NCBI GenBank assembly: GCA_910588295.1 | Contig: CAJUQO010000006.1 | Coordinates: forward strand, 10,758-74,757 | Source of the DNA: an uncultured Lachnospiraceae bacterium | GTDB lineage: Bacteria; Bacillota; Clostridia; Lachnospirales; Lachnospiraceae | Reading direction: 5' to 3' | Length of the DNA: 64,000 nucleotides | Shown: in pieces, positions 48,518 through 56,845 of the stretch | Layout: every line of letters begins with the position of its first letter | Numbering within the stretch: position 1 is the stretch's first letter | Translations under genes and position numbers: made by a program | Notes under the pieces: generated by a model | Told to the model about the DNA's origin: nothing | The model's input: only the letters and a program-made list of their open reading frames with translations | The model's database searches: none

Positions 48518-49942
48518 ATGGATTTACCGGAAAAATTTGAGGAACGGATGAAGACGATGCTGGGAGCCGAATACCCGCCATTTGCGGCCTCCTATGATGA
48601 GCCGCGTACCTGGGGGCTCAGGGTGAATACGCTGAAGATTACGCCGGAGGAATTCCTGCGTATGGCCCCTTTTCATCTGAAGAAAATTCCCTGGGCGGAG
48701 AACGGGTTTTATTATGAGGAAGAAGACCGGCCCTCGCGGCATCCCTATTATTTTGCGGGGCTGTATTATCTGCAGGAGCCAAGCGCTATGGCGCCGGCCC
48801 CGCGGCTGGAGGTAGAGCCAGGGGAGCGGGTGCTGGATCTGTGCGCAGCGCCGGGGGGGAAGTCTACGGAGCTGGGGGCGCGGCTGAAAGGACGGGGGCT
48901 TCTGGTCTCCAATGATATCAGCGGGCCCCGGATGAAAGGGCTGTTAAAAAACATAGAGATGTTTGGGATCACCAATGCCTTTCTGACCAATGAGGAGCCG
49001 GAGCGGCTGGCCCGGTGCTTTCCGGAGTATTTTGACAAGATCCTGGTGGATGCGCCCTGTTCCGGGGAGGGGATGTTCCGCAAGGAACCGGCTATGTTGG
49101 AGGCCTGGACGCCGCAGAAGTCGGAGGCCTGTGCCGGGATGCAGGCAGGGATCTTGGATGGGGCGGTGAAAATGCTGCGCCCTGGCGGGCTGCTTCTGTA
49201 CTCCACCTGCACGTTCGCCCCGATGGAAAATGAGGGGAGCATAAGCCGTATCCTGGGGCGCTGTCCCGAGCTGGAGCCGGAGGATATGCTGCCTTGTGAG
49301 GGATTTGCCCCAGGAGTGCCGGAGTGGGGCGACGGTCTGCCGGGACTGGAAAAGAGCGTGCGGCTGTGGCCCCACCGGATCGGCGGGGAGGGGCATTATA
49401 TGGCCCTGCTGCGGAAACGGGGAGGGGACGGGCCGATACAGGTTGCCGGCGAAGAACAGGGGAAAAACCGTCGGAAAAAACGCGGCTCCCGGAAAGAATC
49501 CGGCGGTGCGCGGATAGACGGGGAACAGAGGCGGCTTCTTGATGATTTCTTTGCCCATATGGATCTTCCGTTTGGCCGTGATCGGCTGGAGGTGCGGGGG
49601 GCTATGGTCTATGTGCTGCCGGAGGCGGCTATTCCCCGGGGCCTCTCCTTTGTGCGCAACGGGCTTTTGGCCGGGGAGTTAAAGAAAGGGCGTTTCGAAC
49701 CGTCCCAGCCTCTGGCTATGGCCCTTGCGGCTTCCCAGTATGATTCCTGCCTGAACCTGGCGGCGGATGATCCGCGCACAGCGCGGTATCTGAGGGGGGA
49801 GTCCCTGCAGACGGCGTCCGGCGAGTGCGTCCGGGAGAAAGGCTGGCAGCTGGTCTGTGTGGACGGTTATCCCCTGGGCTGGGGAAAACTGGTAAACGGG
49901 GTGCTGCGTAATAAGTACCTGTCCGGGTGGAGATTAAATTGA
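48518..49942 (+). CDS. RsmF/NOL1-NOP2-Sun-type rRNA cytosine-C5 methyltransferase
   Basis: A 474-residue SAM enzyme that methylates a cytosine in rRNA. Motif I is LDLCAAPGGKSTEL (about 107-120), the two catalytic Cys are in DAPCSGEGMFRKEP and YSTCTF, and motif VI is present. After about residue 300 come a basic linker and an RsmF-type C-terminal domain (LLDDFFAHMDLPF and VDGYPLGWGK). The exact target base cannot be decided. A GGAGGGGAG site precedes the ATG. Confidence 0.9.
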   Translation: MDLPEKFEERMKTMLGAEYPPFAASYDEPRTWGLRVNTLKITPEEFLRMAPFHLKKIPWAENGFYYEEEDRPSRHPYYFAGLYYLQEPSAMAPAPRLEVEPGERVLDLCAAPGGKSTELGARLKGRGLLVSNDISGPRMKGLLKNIEMFGITNAFLTNEEPERLARCFPEYFDKILVDAPCSGEGMFRKEPAMLEAWTPQKSEACAGMQAGILDGAVKMLRPGGLLLYSTCTFAPMENEGSISRILGRCPELEPEDMLPCEGFAPGVPEWGDGLPGLEKSVRLWPHRIGGEGHYMALLRKRGGDGPIQVAGEEQGKNRRKKRGSRKESGGARIDGEQRRLLDDFFAHMDLPFGRDRLEVRGAMVYVLPEAAIPRGLSFVRNGLLAGELKKGRFEPSQPLAMALAASQYDSCLNLAADDPRTARYLRGESLQTASGECVREKGWQLVCVDGYPLGWGKLVNGVLRNKYLSGWRLN

Positions 49943-50088
49943 GACAGTGCAGGCAGGGATATACGGTTATGGGGCGTACCGTGACAAAAAGAACTGTGTC
50001 GAAGGGGGCAAAATAGTCAGGAATGCTGTAAATAAATCAGAAAATATACACAATTATTGCGAAAAGATTACGAAAAAATAAAAAATAC

Positions 50089-50117
50089 TTTTCATATGGG
50101 ACAATCCATGGTATAAT
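50089..50117 (+). promoter_or_regulatory. Promoter of the 3D-domain protein gene
   Basis: TATAAT (50112-50117) with TG one base upstream (extended -10) and a weak -35 (TTTTCA). The gap 49943-50145 holds no gene. Confidence 0.55.
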
Positions 50118-50145
50118 GGGCGTACTAAAATGTGAGGTGCACATG

Positions 50146-51339
50146 ATGGGAAGGAAAACAGCGGCTGTTCTTCTTTCTCTATTGTTGACGCTGGCAATAG
50201 GGCTGGATTGTTATGCCCAGACCACCCAGGAGAAGATCGACAGTAAGAAAGCGGAACAAAGAGAGACGAAAGCCAATTATCAGACGGCCCAAAAAGCGCT
50301 GGAAAGCCTGCGCAGTAAAAAGAATGATAAGGAAGCCTATCTGACGGAGCTGAACAGTCAGATGGAGGAGCTGAAAGAAACTCTGGCCAAGCTGGAGAGG
50401 CAGTACGAAGAGAAACAAAGTGAGTTAAAGCTGGTACAGACAGAACTGTCCGATGCGGAAGTGCTGAAGGAGCAGCAGTATGAGGATATGAAGCTCCGTA
50501 TCCAATATATGTACGAGAACGGCGAATCCAGTTACATAGAGCTTTTGTTCAGCGCCCAGAGCCTGGCGGATTTTCTGAATAAAGCAGACCAGATCTCCGC
50601 GATCGCTGAATACGACCGTGAGATGCTGGAGGAGTACGAGAAGACAATTCAGATCATTGAGGAAAAGGAACTTCAGGTTCAGGAGGAGGAAGCGGCCATC
50701 GCCCAGCTCCAGAGTGAATATGAGGAGAAGGAGGAGGAAGTGGCCCTTCTCGTCGAAGATACATATATCCAGATCCGAGAGTATGAGAGCGAGATCGAGG
50801 ACAGCAAGTCGGAGGTTTCCAGGCTGCTCAGCCAGATCAGCAGCCAGGAAAATGAACTGAATGCGCTGATCAAGAAGCAGAAGGACGAGCAGGCTGCCGC
50901 AGCCCTGGCAAGGAAAAAGGCAGAAGAGGAGAAAGCGGCCCGACAGGCTGCCGCCGCTCAGAACGGGGCCGCACAAAAGACGCCGGAGAAAACGTCGGAA
51001 AAGCCACCCTCATCTTCCGGTAATTCCGAGCCTTCCAAGTCCCAGGGCAGCAGTTCTTCGGGCAAATATCTGGGTCGGTTTAAATTAACGGCGTACTGCG
51101 CTTGTGAGAAATGCTGCGGTAAATCCGACGGCATTACAGCGAGCGGCACAAAGGCGACCCAGGGCCGCACAGTGGCCATGGGAGGTATCCCTCTGGGCAC
51201 AAAGATCAGTATCAACGGTACGGTCTATACGGTGGAGGATCGGGGGACGGTTTACGGACACGTGGACATATTTAAGAACAGCCATCAGGCAGCCAGGAAC
51301 TTTGGCGTACATTATGCGGATGTATATCGGGTAAGCTGA
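50146..51339 (+). CDS. Secreted coiled-coil 3D-domain peptidoglycan-active protein
   Basis: A 397-residue secreted protein: a signal peptide (basic start, then AAVLLSLLLTLAIGLDCYAQ with cleavage near CYA-QT), a PcsB-like coiled coil (about 25-265), an Ala/Glu/Lys-rich and a Ser/Pro-rich linker, and a C-terminal 3D domain (about 308-397: LTAYCACEKCCGKSDGIT, then MGGIPLGTKI and VEDRG...HVDIF). The three Asp and the four Cys of the domain are present. It is likely a lytic or wall-remodelling enzyme with the coiled coil as regulatory part, as in PcsB/FtsX systems. Confidence 0.85.
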   Translation: MGRKTAAVLLSLLLTLAIGLDCYAQTTQEKIDSKKAEQRETKANYQTAQKALESLRSKKNDKEAYLTELNSQMEELKETLAKLERQYEEKQSELKLVQTELSDAEVLKEQQYEDMKLRIQYMYENGESSYIELLFSAQSLADFLNKADQISAIAEYDREMLEEYEKTIQIIEEKELQVQEEEAAIAQLQSEYEEKEEEVALLVEDTYIQIREYESEIEDSKSEVSRLLSQISSQENELNALIKKQKDEQAAAALARKKAEEEKAARQAAAAQNGAAQKTPEKTSEKPPSSSGNSEPSKSQGSSSSGKYLGRFKLTAYCACEKCCGKSDGITASGTKATQGRTVAMGGIPLGTKISINGTVYTVEDRGTVYGHVDIFKNSHQAARNFGVHYADVYRVS

Positions 51340-51375
51340 GACAGGGAAAGGCTCGGTTTGCCCTGGCATATAAGA

Positions 51376-51417
51376 CAGGTATTTTCTTTTCGGAAGGAAG
51401 AGAATACCTGTTTTTTT
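51376..51417 (+). terminator. Terminator of the 3D-domain gene
   Basis: CAGGTATT (51376-51383) pairs with AATACCTG (51403-51410), extended inward by TCTT-type pairs with wobbles, followed by seven T. Confidence 0.88.
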
Positions 51418-51523
51418 GGCGTGTTTTTTTCTGTGCCCGGATGATTTTCAGGAGATACCGGAAATTGTAGCAGTTCAGACGAACCGGCCTGTTGCCAGAA
51501 ATTTCCATAATTTTCCAGAAAAG

Positions 51524-51552
51524 TTGAAATTTTCCAATTCCTGTGATAAATT
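51524..51552 (+). promoter_or_regulatory. Promoter of the ibrA-ibrB pair
   Basis: TTGAAA (51524-51529) and TAAATT (51547-51552) with 17 bases between; TG one base before the -10. It lies just before the ribosome site GGAGGATCG of the first gene. Confidence 0.55.
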
Positions 51553-51599
51553 AACTTACAGCGGTTTTATGAGGTATACACGGAATTGGAGGATCGCCT

Positions 51600-52931
51600 A
51601 TGGTGAGAGAGTATTTTGAGCAGAATGTGTATGAGGCGTTTCAACAGCGTATAAAACTAATTTTCGAAGAATTTGACAACATTTATATATCATTTTCGGG
51701 AGGAAAAGACAGCGGACTGCTGCTCAATATGGTGTTGGATTATCAGAAGGCATATTATCCAGATCGGAGAGTCGCTGTGTTTCATCAGGATTTTGAGGCG
51801 CAGTATACGGTGACGACCGAATATGTAGAAAAAACTTTTGAGCGGATCCGTGAGGATGTAGAGCCTTACTGGGTTTGTCTGCCGATGGCGACGCGTACAG
51901 CGCTCAGCAGCTATCAGATGTACTGGTATCCCTGGGATGATAAGAAGGAAGAAAGCTGGGTAAGGCCCATGCCCGACAAGGATTATGTCATCAATCTGGA
52001 TAATAATCCGATGATGACTTACCGTTACCGGATGCATCAGGAGGATCTGGCAAAGCAATTTGGCCGCTGGTTTCGTATGTCCCACGGCGATAGGAAGACG
52101 GTGTGTCTGCTGGGGATGCGGGCTGATGAGTCCCTGCAGCGTTACAGTGGTTTTTTGAATAAAAAATACGGCTATAAAGGGGAGTGCTGGATTACCAAAC
52201 AGTTTAAAGATGTGTGGTGTGCCTCTCCGATGTATGACTGGAGCGTGCAGGATGTGTGGCATGCCTATGCACAGTTTGGCTATGAGTATAACCATCTGTA
52301 TGACCTATATTATATGGCAGGCCTGACGGTGGGGCAGATGCGTGTGGCTTCGCCGTTTAATGACTATTCCAAGGACTCGCTGAATCTGTATCGGGTCATT
52401 GACCCGCAGATATGGGTAAAACTAGTGGGAAGGGTACAGGGCGCTAATTTTGCCAGTATATACGGCAAGACAAAAGCCATGGGTTATCGCAACGCGACAC
52501 TCCCCGCCGGGCACACCTGGAAATCTTATACTTTCTTTCTGCTGGACACCCTTCCGGTCCGTCTGCGCAACAACTACGTCAAAAAATTTAATACTTCCAT
52601 GGAATTTTGGCATAAGACAGGCGGCGGCCTGGATGAGGAAACGATCCAGGAGCTGGAAGCCCATGGCTATGATATCCGCAGAAACGGCGTTTCTAATTAT
52701 ACACTGAATAAAAAATCAAGAATAATTTTTACGGGTAAGATTCCGGATCATACGGATGATATTAAATCTTCCAGGGATATCCCCAGCTGGAAACGCATGT
52801 GTTTCTGCATTCTGAAAAATGACCATATCTGCCGGTTTATGGGATTTGGCATGACGAGGGAACAGCAGAGAAGGATCAATATGATCCGGAATAAATACAA
52901 AAGCGTGGAGGAGATGTCCTATGGAGTATAG
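51600..52931 (+). CDS. ibrA: PAPS-reductase-like protein (DUF3440, IbrA family)
   Basis: A 443-residue protein of the adenine-nucleotide alpha hydrolase superfamily. The PP-loop SFSGGKDSGL (33-38) is intact, which implies binding and cleavage of ATP or a PAPS-like substrate. The long C-terminal domain with WYPWDD, GMRADESLQRY and SPMYDWSVQDVW fits DUF3440. In E. coli, IbrA acts with the ParB-like IbrB to activate prophage eib genes. Here ibrB overlaps by 11 bases. There is no cysDN or other sulfur-assimilation gene nearby. The biochemical reaction is unknown; DNA or RNA sulfur chemistry is a possibility only by analogy with DndC. Confidence 0.85.
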   Translation: MVREYFEQNVYEAFQQRIKLIFEEFDNIYISFSGGKDSGLLLNMVLDYQKAYYPDRRVAVFHQDFEAQYTVTTEYVEKTFERIREDVEPYWVCLPMATRTALSSYQMYWYPWDDKKEESWVRPMPDKDYVINLDNNPMMTYRYRMHQEDLAKQFGRWFRMSHGDRKTVCLLGMRADESLQRYSGFLNKKYGYKGECWITKQFKDVWCASPMYDWSVQDVWHAYAQFGYEYNHLYDLYYMAGLTVGQMRVASPFNDYSKDSLNLYRVIDPQIWVKLVGRVQGANFASIYGKTKAMGYRNATLPAGHTWKSYTFFLLDTLPVRLRNNYVKKFNTSMEFWHKTGGGLDEETIQELEAHGYDIRRNGVSNYTLNKKSRIIFTGKIPDHTDDIKSSRDIPSWKRMCFCILKNDHICRFMGFGMTREQQRRINMIRNKYKSVEEMSYGV

Positions 52932-53448
52932 GAGTCCTGTCTATAATGTAATCGCAGTGCCGATCGATAAGATTAAGCCGAATACATATAACCCCAATGC
53001 GGTGGCGCCCCCGGAAATGAAGCTGCTGTACGACAGTATCCGGGTAGACGGTTATACCATGCCGATCGTGTGTTACTATAATAAAGAGAATGATGAGTAT
53101 ATTATCGTGGATGGTTTTCATCGTTACCGGGTGATGCTAGAGCATCCGGATATCCGTGAGAGGGAGAAGGGGATGCTGCCGGTAGCGGTCATCAATAAGT
53201 CCATTGACCAGAGGATGGCCAGCACGATCCGGCACAACCGTGCCCGGGGGAGCCATAATGTGGATATGATGAGCAATATTGTGAAGGAGCTGCATGAGCT
53301 GGGCCGGTCGGATGCCTGGATCTCCAAGCATCTGGGCATGGATCGGGATGAGATCCTGCGGCTCAAGCAGATCACAGGTCTGGCGGCTCTCTTTAAGGAT
53401 GTCGGATTCGGAAAGGCCTGGCAGCCTGCGGAGGAAATAGAGGAATAA
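52921..53448 (+). CDS. ibrB: ParB-like nuclease-fold protein (IbrB family)
   Basis: A 175-residue protein starting with the ParB N-terminal fold: VPIDKIKPNTYNPN, then LYDSIRVDGYTMPIVCYY and the GFHRYRV box (DGFHRYR near residues 62-68), followed by RARGSHN and a C-terminal helix-turn-helix-like segment (WISKHLGMDRDEILRLKQITG). Its start overlaps the end of ibrA. It is not a chromosomal ParB: ParA is absent and the protein is short. It is likely a partner of IbrA, perhaps in DNA or nucleotide recognition. Confidence 0.85.
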   Translation: MEYRSPVYNVIAVPIDKIKPNTYNPNAVAPPEMKLLYDSIRVDGYTMPIVCYYNKENDEYIIVDGFHRYRVMLEHPDIREREKGMLPVAVINKSIDQRMASTIRHNRARGSHNVDMMSNIVKELHELGRSDAWISKHLGMDRDEILRLKQITGLAALFKDVGFGKAWQPAEEIEE

Positions 53449-53496
53449 GAGCAGGAGTCCTCTGAACCGGGAAGACCATAGGAGGCTGCCGGGAGA

Positions 53497-53637
53497 ATGA
53501 ATCTCAGTTTTGTGTTAAAGGCAGAAACGAATCTGGCAATGGTGAAAATTTACCGCGCGGGTTATGACAGGGCAGACCAGAAGGATGTGCCCTTTTTATG
53601 CTACATACAAAATCCGTGGATACTGGAAAGTGCTTGA
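53497..53637 (+). CDS. Small open frame after ibrB, function unknown
   Basis: A 46-codon frame with GGAGG 15 bases upstream and GGGAG just before the ATG. It reads MNLSFVLKAETNLAMVKIYR and ends YIQNPWILESA. No family was recognised. It could be a third gene of the ibr unit, the start of a decayed gene, or chance. The apbE promoter begins 24 bases after its stop. Confidence 0.3.
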   Translation: MNLSFVLKAETNLAMVKIYRAGYDRADQKDVPFLCYIQNPWILESA

Positions 53638-53660
53638 AAAGTAATCCGAAAATTCATGGC

Positions 53661-53689
53661 TTGGCGGGACGCGGCTTTTGCGTTATAAT
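53661..53689 (+). promoter_or_regulatory. Promoter of the apbE operon
   Basis: TTGGCG (53661-53666) and TATAAT (53684-53689), 17 bases apart. Confidence 0.7.
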
Positions 53690-53742
53690 GCGTTTATTAC
53701 GGATCCTGAATAAAAAGATAGGAGAGAAGATCGGGCAGGCAG

Positions 53743-54762
53743 ATGGATAGAAATGAAATGAGCCTCCGTGGGAAGGCCGGACAATGGAGGAGGACGGCCC
53801 GGTTTGGGGCAACCGCTGCTCTGGCATTGTTTTTTCTGTTTTTTGGAGGCTGTGGGAACGGAAAACAGGAGGAGAGCCGCACAGGTTACTATTTTGATAC
53901 GGTGGTCTCGCTCAGGCTCTACGGAGTGAAAGACGAGAAGGTGTTCGAGGGCTGTTTTGCAATCTGCGAGGAGCTGGAGCGGACGTTCAGCCGCACCCGG
54001 GAAGACAGCGAGCTGTATGCGGTGAATCATCGGTCTTCGGACACGGTGGAGGTGTCGGAGGAGCTGTCGGAGCTGATCGAAGCGGGACTTTCTTATTATA
54101 ATATAACGGATGGCGCTTTTGACATCACGGTGGCGCCCCTGTCGGAAATATGGGATTTTAAGAGCAAGGAGGGGAAGGTTCCCTCCGAAGAAATCCTGCA
54201 GGAGGCGCTGGATAGAGTGGATGCATCGAAAGTGAGGCTGGAAGGCCGGACGCTGACCTTCGCCTCGCCGGATACGATGCTGGAGCTGGGAGCCGTCGTG
54301 AAGGGTTATGCGGCGGATCGTCTGAAAGAATATCTGGAGGAGCAGGGAGTCACGGCCGGAACGATCAACCTGGGGGGCAACGTGTTGACCATAGGAAACA
54401 AACCGGACGGAACGAACTGGAAGATCGGCCTGCAGAAACCCTTTGGTGATTCCGGGGAGATCATCGAGACTGTGGAGGTCTCGGGCCAGTCGGTGGTTTC
54501 CTCCGGTGTGTATGAGCGGTATTTCCGGAAAGACGGGCAGCTGTACCACCACATCTTGGATGCGCGTACCGGCTATCCGGTGGAGAACGGCTTGTGGCAG
54601 GTGAGTATCCGCTCGGAGAAATCACTGGCCGGGGATTTGCTGAGTACTGTATGTTTCTTGCTAGGGCCGGAGAAGGGGATGGCCTATGTGGAATCCCTGG
54701 AGGGAGTGGAGGCGAGTTTTATCGACGAGGATCTGCAGATCACTCACTCCAGCGGCTGGTGA
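53743..54762 (+). CDS. apbE: FAD:protein FMN transferase (lipoprotein)
   Basis: A 339-residue ApbE. It covalently attaches FMN to Thr residues of exported flavoproteins, using FAD. It has a signal with lipobox (FGGC, Cys about 37), the FDTVVSLRLYG start of the domain, the GAVVKGYAADRL motif and the metal-binding DARTGYP. The ribosome site is weak. It is followed by NusG-II and Gx-transporter genes, a grouping that recalls extracellular electron-transfer loci, but no FMN-binding target gene is visible. Confidence 0.93.
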   Translation: MDRNEMSLRGKAGQWRRTARFGATAALALFFLFFGGCGNGKQEESRTGYYFDTVVSLRLYGVKDEKVFEGCFAICEELERTFSRTREDSELYAVNHRSSDTVEVSEELSELIEAGLSYYNITDGAFDITVAPLSEIWDFKSKEGKVPSEEILQEALDRVDASKVRLEGRTLTFASPDTMLELGAVVKGYAADRLKEYLEEQGVTAGTINLGGNVLTIGNKPDGTNWKIGLQKPFGDSGEIIETVEVSGQSVVSSGVYERYFRKDGQLYHHILDARTGYPVENGLWQVSIRSEKSLAGDLLSTVCFLLGPEKGMAYVESLEGVEASFIDEDLQITHSSGW

Positions 54763-54793
54763 TCAGCAGTTTTGTGAAAGGATTTTCCGGGCG

Positions 54794-55156
54794 ATGAAAA
54801 AGAGAGACATCATATTGGCAGCAGTTGTTCTGGCGCTGGCGGGGATTGTATGGGCAGTCTTGCAGTTCGCGCCGGGCCAGACCGGTTCGATGCTGCGGAT
54901 CACGGTGGACGGCCAGGTGTATGGGGAATATTCTCTGGAGGAGAATCGCACGATCGGGATTGGCGGTACGAATACCTGTGTCATTGCGAACGGCATTGTT
55001 TCCATGACCGAGGCAGACTGCACGGATCTGATCTGTGTGCATACCAAAAGCATTGACGCTAGGGGCGGCACGATTGTGTGCATGCCCAATCGGGTGGTAT
55101 TGGAGATCGTAGATCCCAGGGGGGACGGTGATACGCCGGATGCGGTGGCGGGATAG
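54794..55156 (+). CDS. NusG domain II-containing membrane-anchored protein
   Basis: A 120-residue protein: one N-terminal TM (about 5-24, IILAAVVLALAGIVWAVLQF), then an extracellular beta domain containing VDGQVYGEYSLEENRTIGI and CTDLICVHTKSIDARGGTIVCMPNRVVLEI (span). This is the NusG-II fold with two or three conserved Cys. ATG 54794 is chosen (MKKRDII; upstream frame open to 54686 inside apbE). Similar proteins (EetA-like) sit beside ApbE and a Gx transporter in electron-transfer loci. Confidence 0.85.
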   Translation: MKKRDIILAAVVLALAGIVWAVLQFAPGQTGSMLRITVDGQVYGEYSLEENRTIGIGGTNTCVIANGIVSMTEADCTDLICVHTKSIDARGGTIVCMPNRVVLEIVDPRGDGDTPDAVAG

Positions 55157-55238
55157 GCCCGCGGGCATATACGGGCAATAACCCCGGCAAACCAAAATGC
55201 CCACGAGTATAAAAGTGTTTGCGAAAAGATCGGGAGAT

Positions 55239-55778
55239 ATGGAGAAAGCCGGATACATGAAAAAAAATGCGCTGACAACACAAAAAACAGCCCGGCTGGG
55301 TCTTCTGACGGCGGCGGCTATGATCTTAAGCTATGTGGAATCGCTGATTCCCTTTTTCCCGGGGGTACCGGGGATCAAGCTGGGGCTGCCCAATCTGGTG
55401 ACAGTGTGGCTTCTGTGGCTGGGCACGGCGGGTGAGGCCCTGGCGGTGTCGGTCATGCGCATCCTGCTGACCGGTTTTCTGTTTGGAAATCTGTACAGCA
55501 TCCTTTTCTCTCTGGCCGGAGGGCTTCTCAGCCTGGCAGCCATGGCGGTTTTGCGGCGGCTGGAGGGATTCAGTATTTACGGCGTCAGCATCCTGGGCGG
55601 CGTGTGCCACAATATGGGGCAGCTTCTGGTGGCGGTGCTGGTGGTGGAGACCTATCGGCTGGCCTGGTATCTGCCGGCGCTTCTGGTATCCGGCGTGGTG
55701 ACGGGGGCGGTGATCGGGGTGATCAGCGGTATCCTGGTACGCCGTCTGGCTTTTTTATGGAAGGAGGAGAAAAGATGA
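55239..55778 (+). CDS. Gx transporter family / heptaprenyl-diphosphate-synthase-I-like membrane protein
   Basis: A multi-TM protein of about 180 residues with at least five TM helices and the family words GVPGIKLGLPNLVTVWLL and RILLTGFLFGN. The fold is that of ECF-type S components. Start candidates are ATG 55197, 55239 and 55257; 55239 is taken as a compromise, with no decisive ribosome site. It is the third gene after apbE and the NusG-II gene; the trio is typical of EetB-type loci. It overlaps the S66 peptidase gene by four bases. Confidence 0.82.
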   Translation: MEKAGYMKKNALTTQKTARLGLLTAAAMILSYVESLIPFFPGVPGIKLGLPNLVTVWLLWLGTAGEALAVSVMRILLTGFLFGNLYSILFSLAGGLLSLAAMAVLRRLEGFSIYGVSILGGVCHNMGQLLVAVLVVETYRLAWYLPALLVSGVVTGAVIGVISGILVRRLAFLWKEEKR

Positions 55779-56800
55779 GATATCCGGAATTTTTGCGGGA
55801 GGGCGGCATCATCGGTTTTGTGGCACCCTCCTTTGGCTGTAATATTGAACCGTACAGAACGGGCTTTGACCATGCCCAGGAACGTTTCCGAACCCTGGGG
55901 CATCCGGTGGCGCTGGGGCCTAACTGCTATGAGGGCAGAGGGATCGGCATCAGCAATACGCCCCGGGCCTGCGGCAGAGAGCTGACGGAGGGTTATCTGT
56001 CGCCGGACAGCGACGTGCTGATCTCCTGCGGCGGTGGTGAGCTGATGTGTGAGATCCTGGATCACGTGGATTTTGAGAAGATCCGCCGGGGAAAGCCCAA
56101 GTGGTATATGGGTTATTCCGACAATACAAATATGACATTTCTGCTGACGACTCTTTGTGATACGGCGGCCATCTACGGCCCCTGCGCCCCGGCCTTCGGC
56201 ATGGAACCCTGGCATTCGGCTGTTTCGGACGCCTACAGGCTGCTTCGGGGGCAGAAGCTTTCCATGGAGGGCTATCCGTTGTGGGAGAAGGAGTCGAAAA
56301 AGGATGAGGAGCATCCGCTGGAGCCCTACTGCGTGACGGAACCCCGTGTGATCCGCGTGTTTGGCGGGGAGGAGCCGGTGCGGTTTTCGGGCCGTCTGGT
56401 GGGCGGCTGTATGGATTGTATGGTCAATCTGCTGGGAACCTGCTATGACGGAGTGAAAGATTTTGCCGACAGGTACAAAGAGGACGGCATCATCTGGTTT
56501 ATGGAATCCTGCGATCTTAATGTGCTGGCGATCCGGCGGGCTGTCTGGCAGATGAAACACGCGGGATGGTTTGAGCATGTAAAAGGATTTCTGATCGGGC
56601 GTCCTCTCTGCCACGGGCAGGAGATTATGGGGCTTGACCAGTACGGGGCGGTGACGGAGCTTCTGGGGAGTTTTCAGGTGCCGATTCTGATGGATGTGGA
56701 TCTGGGGCATCTGCCGCCGATGATGCCGCTGATCAGCGGGAGCCTGGCTACGGTGACGTACGGGGGACAGAAGATCAGCGTGGAGATGGCGCTGCGGTAG
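55775..56800 (+). CDS. S66-family peptidase (LD-carboxypeptidase/MccF-like)
   Basis: A 341-residue Ser-Glu-His hydrolase. The nucleophile is in YMGYSDNTN (Ser about 115), the Glu in FMESCD, and the His in DLGHLPPMM near the C-terminus. GVAPSF-like start IIGFVAPSFGCN is typical. It could trim murein tetrapeptides or detoxify microcin C-like compounds; the sequence does not decide. GGAGGAG precedes the ATG, which overlaps the Gx gene stop (ATGA). The frame is open further upstream but without support. Confidence 0.88.
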   Translation: MRYPEFLREGGIIGFVAPSFGCNIEPYRTGFDHAQERFRTLGHPVALGPNCYEGRGIGISNTPRACGRELTEGYLSPDSDVLISCGGGELMCEILDHVDFEKIRRGKPKWYMGYSDNTNMTFLLTTLCDTAAIYGPCAPAFGMEPWHSAVSDAYRLLRGQKLSMEGYPLWEKESKKDEEHPLEPYCVTEPRVIRVFGGEEPVRFSGRLVGGCMDCMVNLLGTCYDGVKDFADRYKEDGIIWFMESCDLNVLAIRRAVWQMKHAGWFEHVKGFLIGRPLCHGQEIMGLDQYGAVTELLGSFQVPILMDVDLGHLPPMMPLISGSLATVTYGGQKISVEMALR

Positions 56801-56845
56801 AGCGCAGGCTTTTCAAGAAAGGGCCTATCGGCCCAAAGGAGGAGT

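Noticed and set aside
51600..52931. cysH (assimilatory PAPS/APS reductase)
   Set aside because: The protein is much longer than CysH, has the DUF3440-type C-terminus, lacks cys neighbours, and is paired with an IbrB-type ParB protein.
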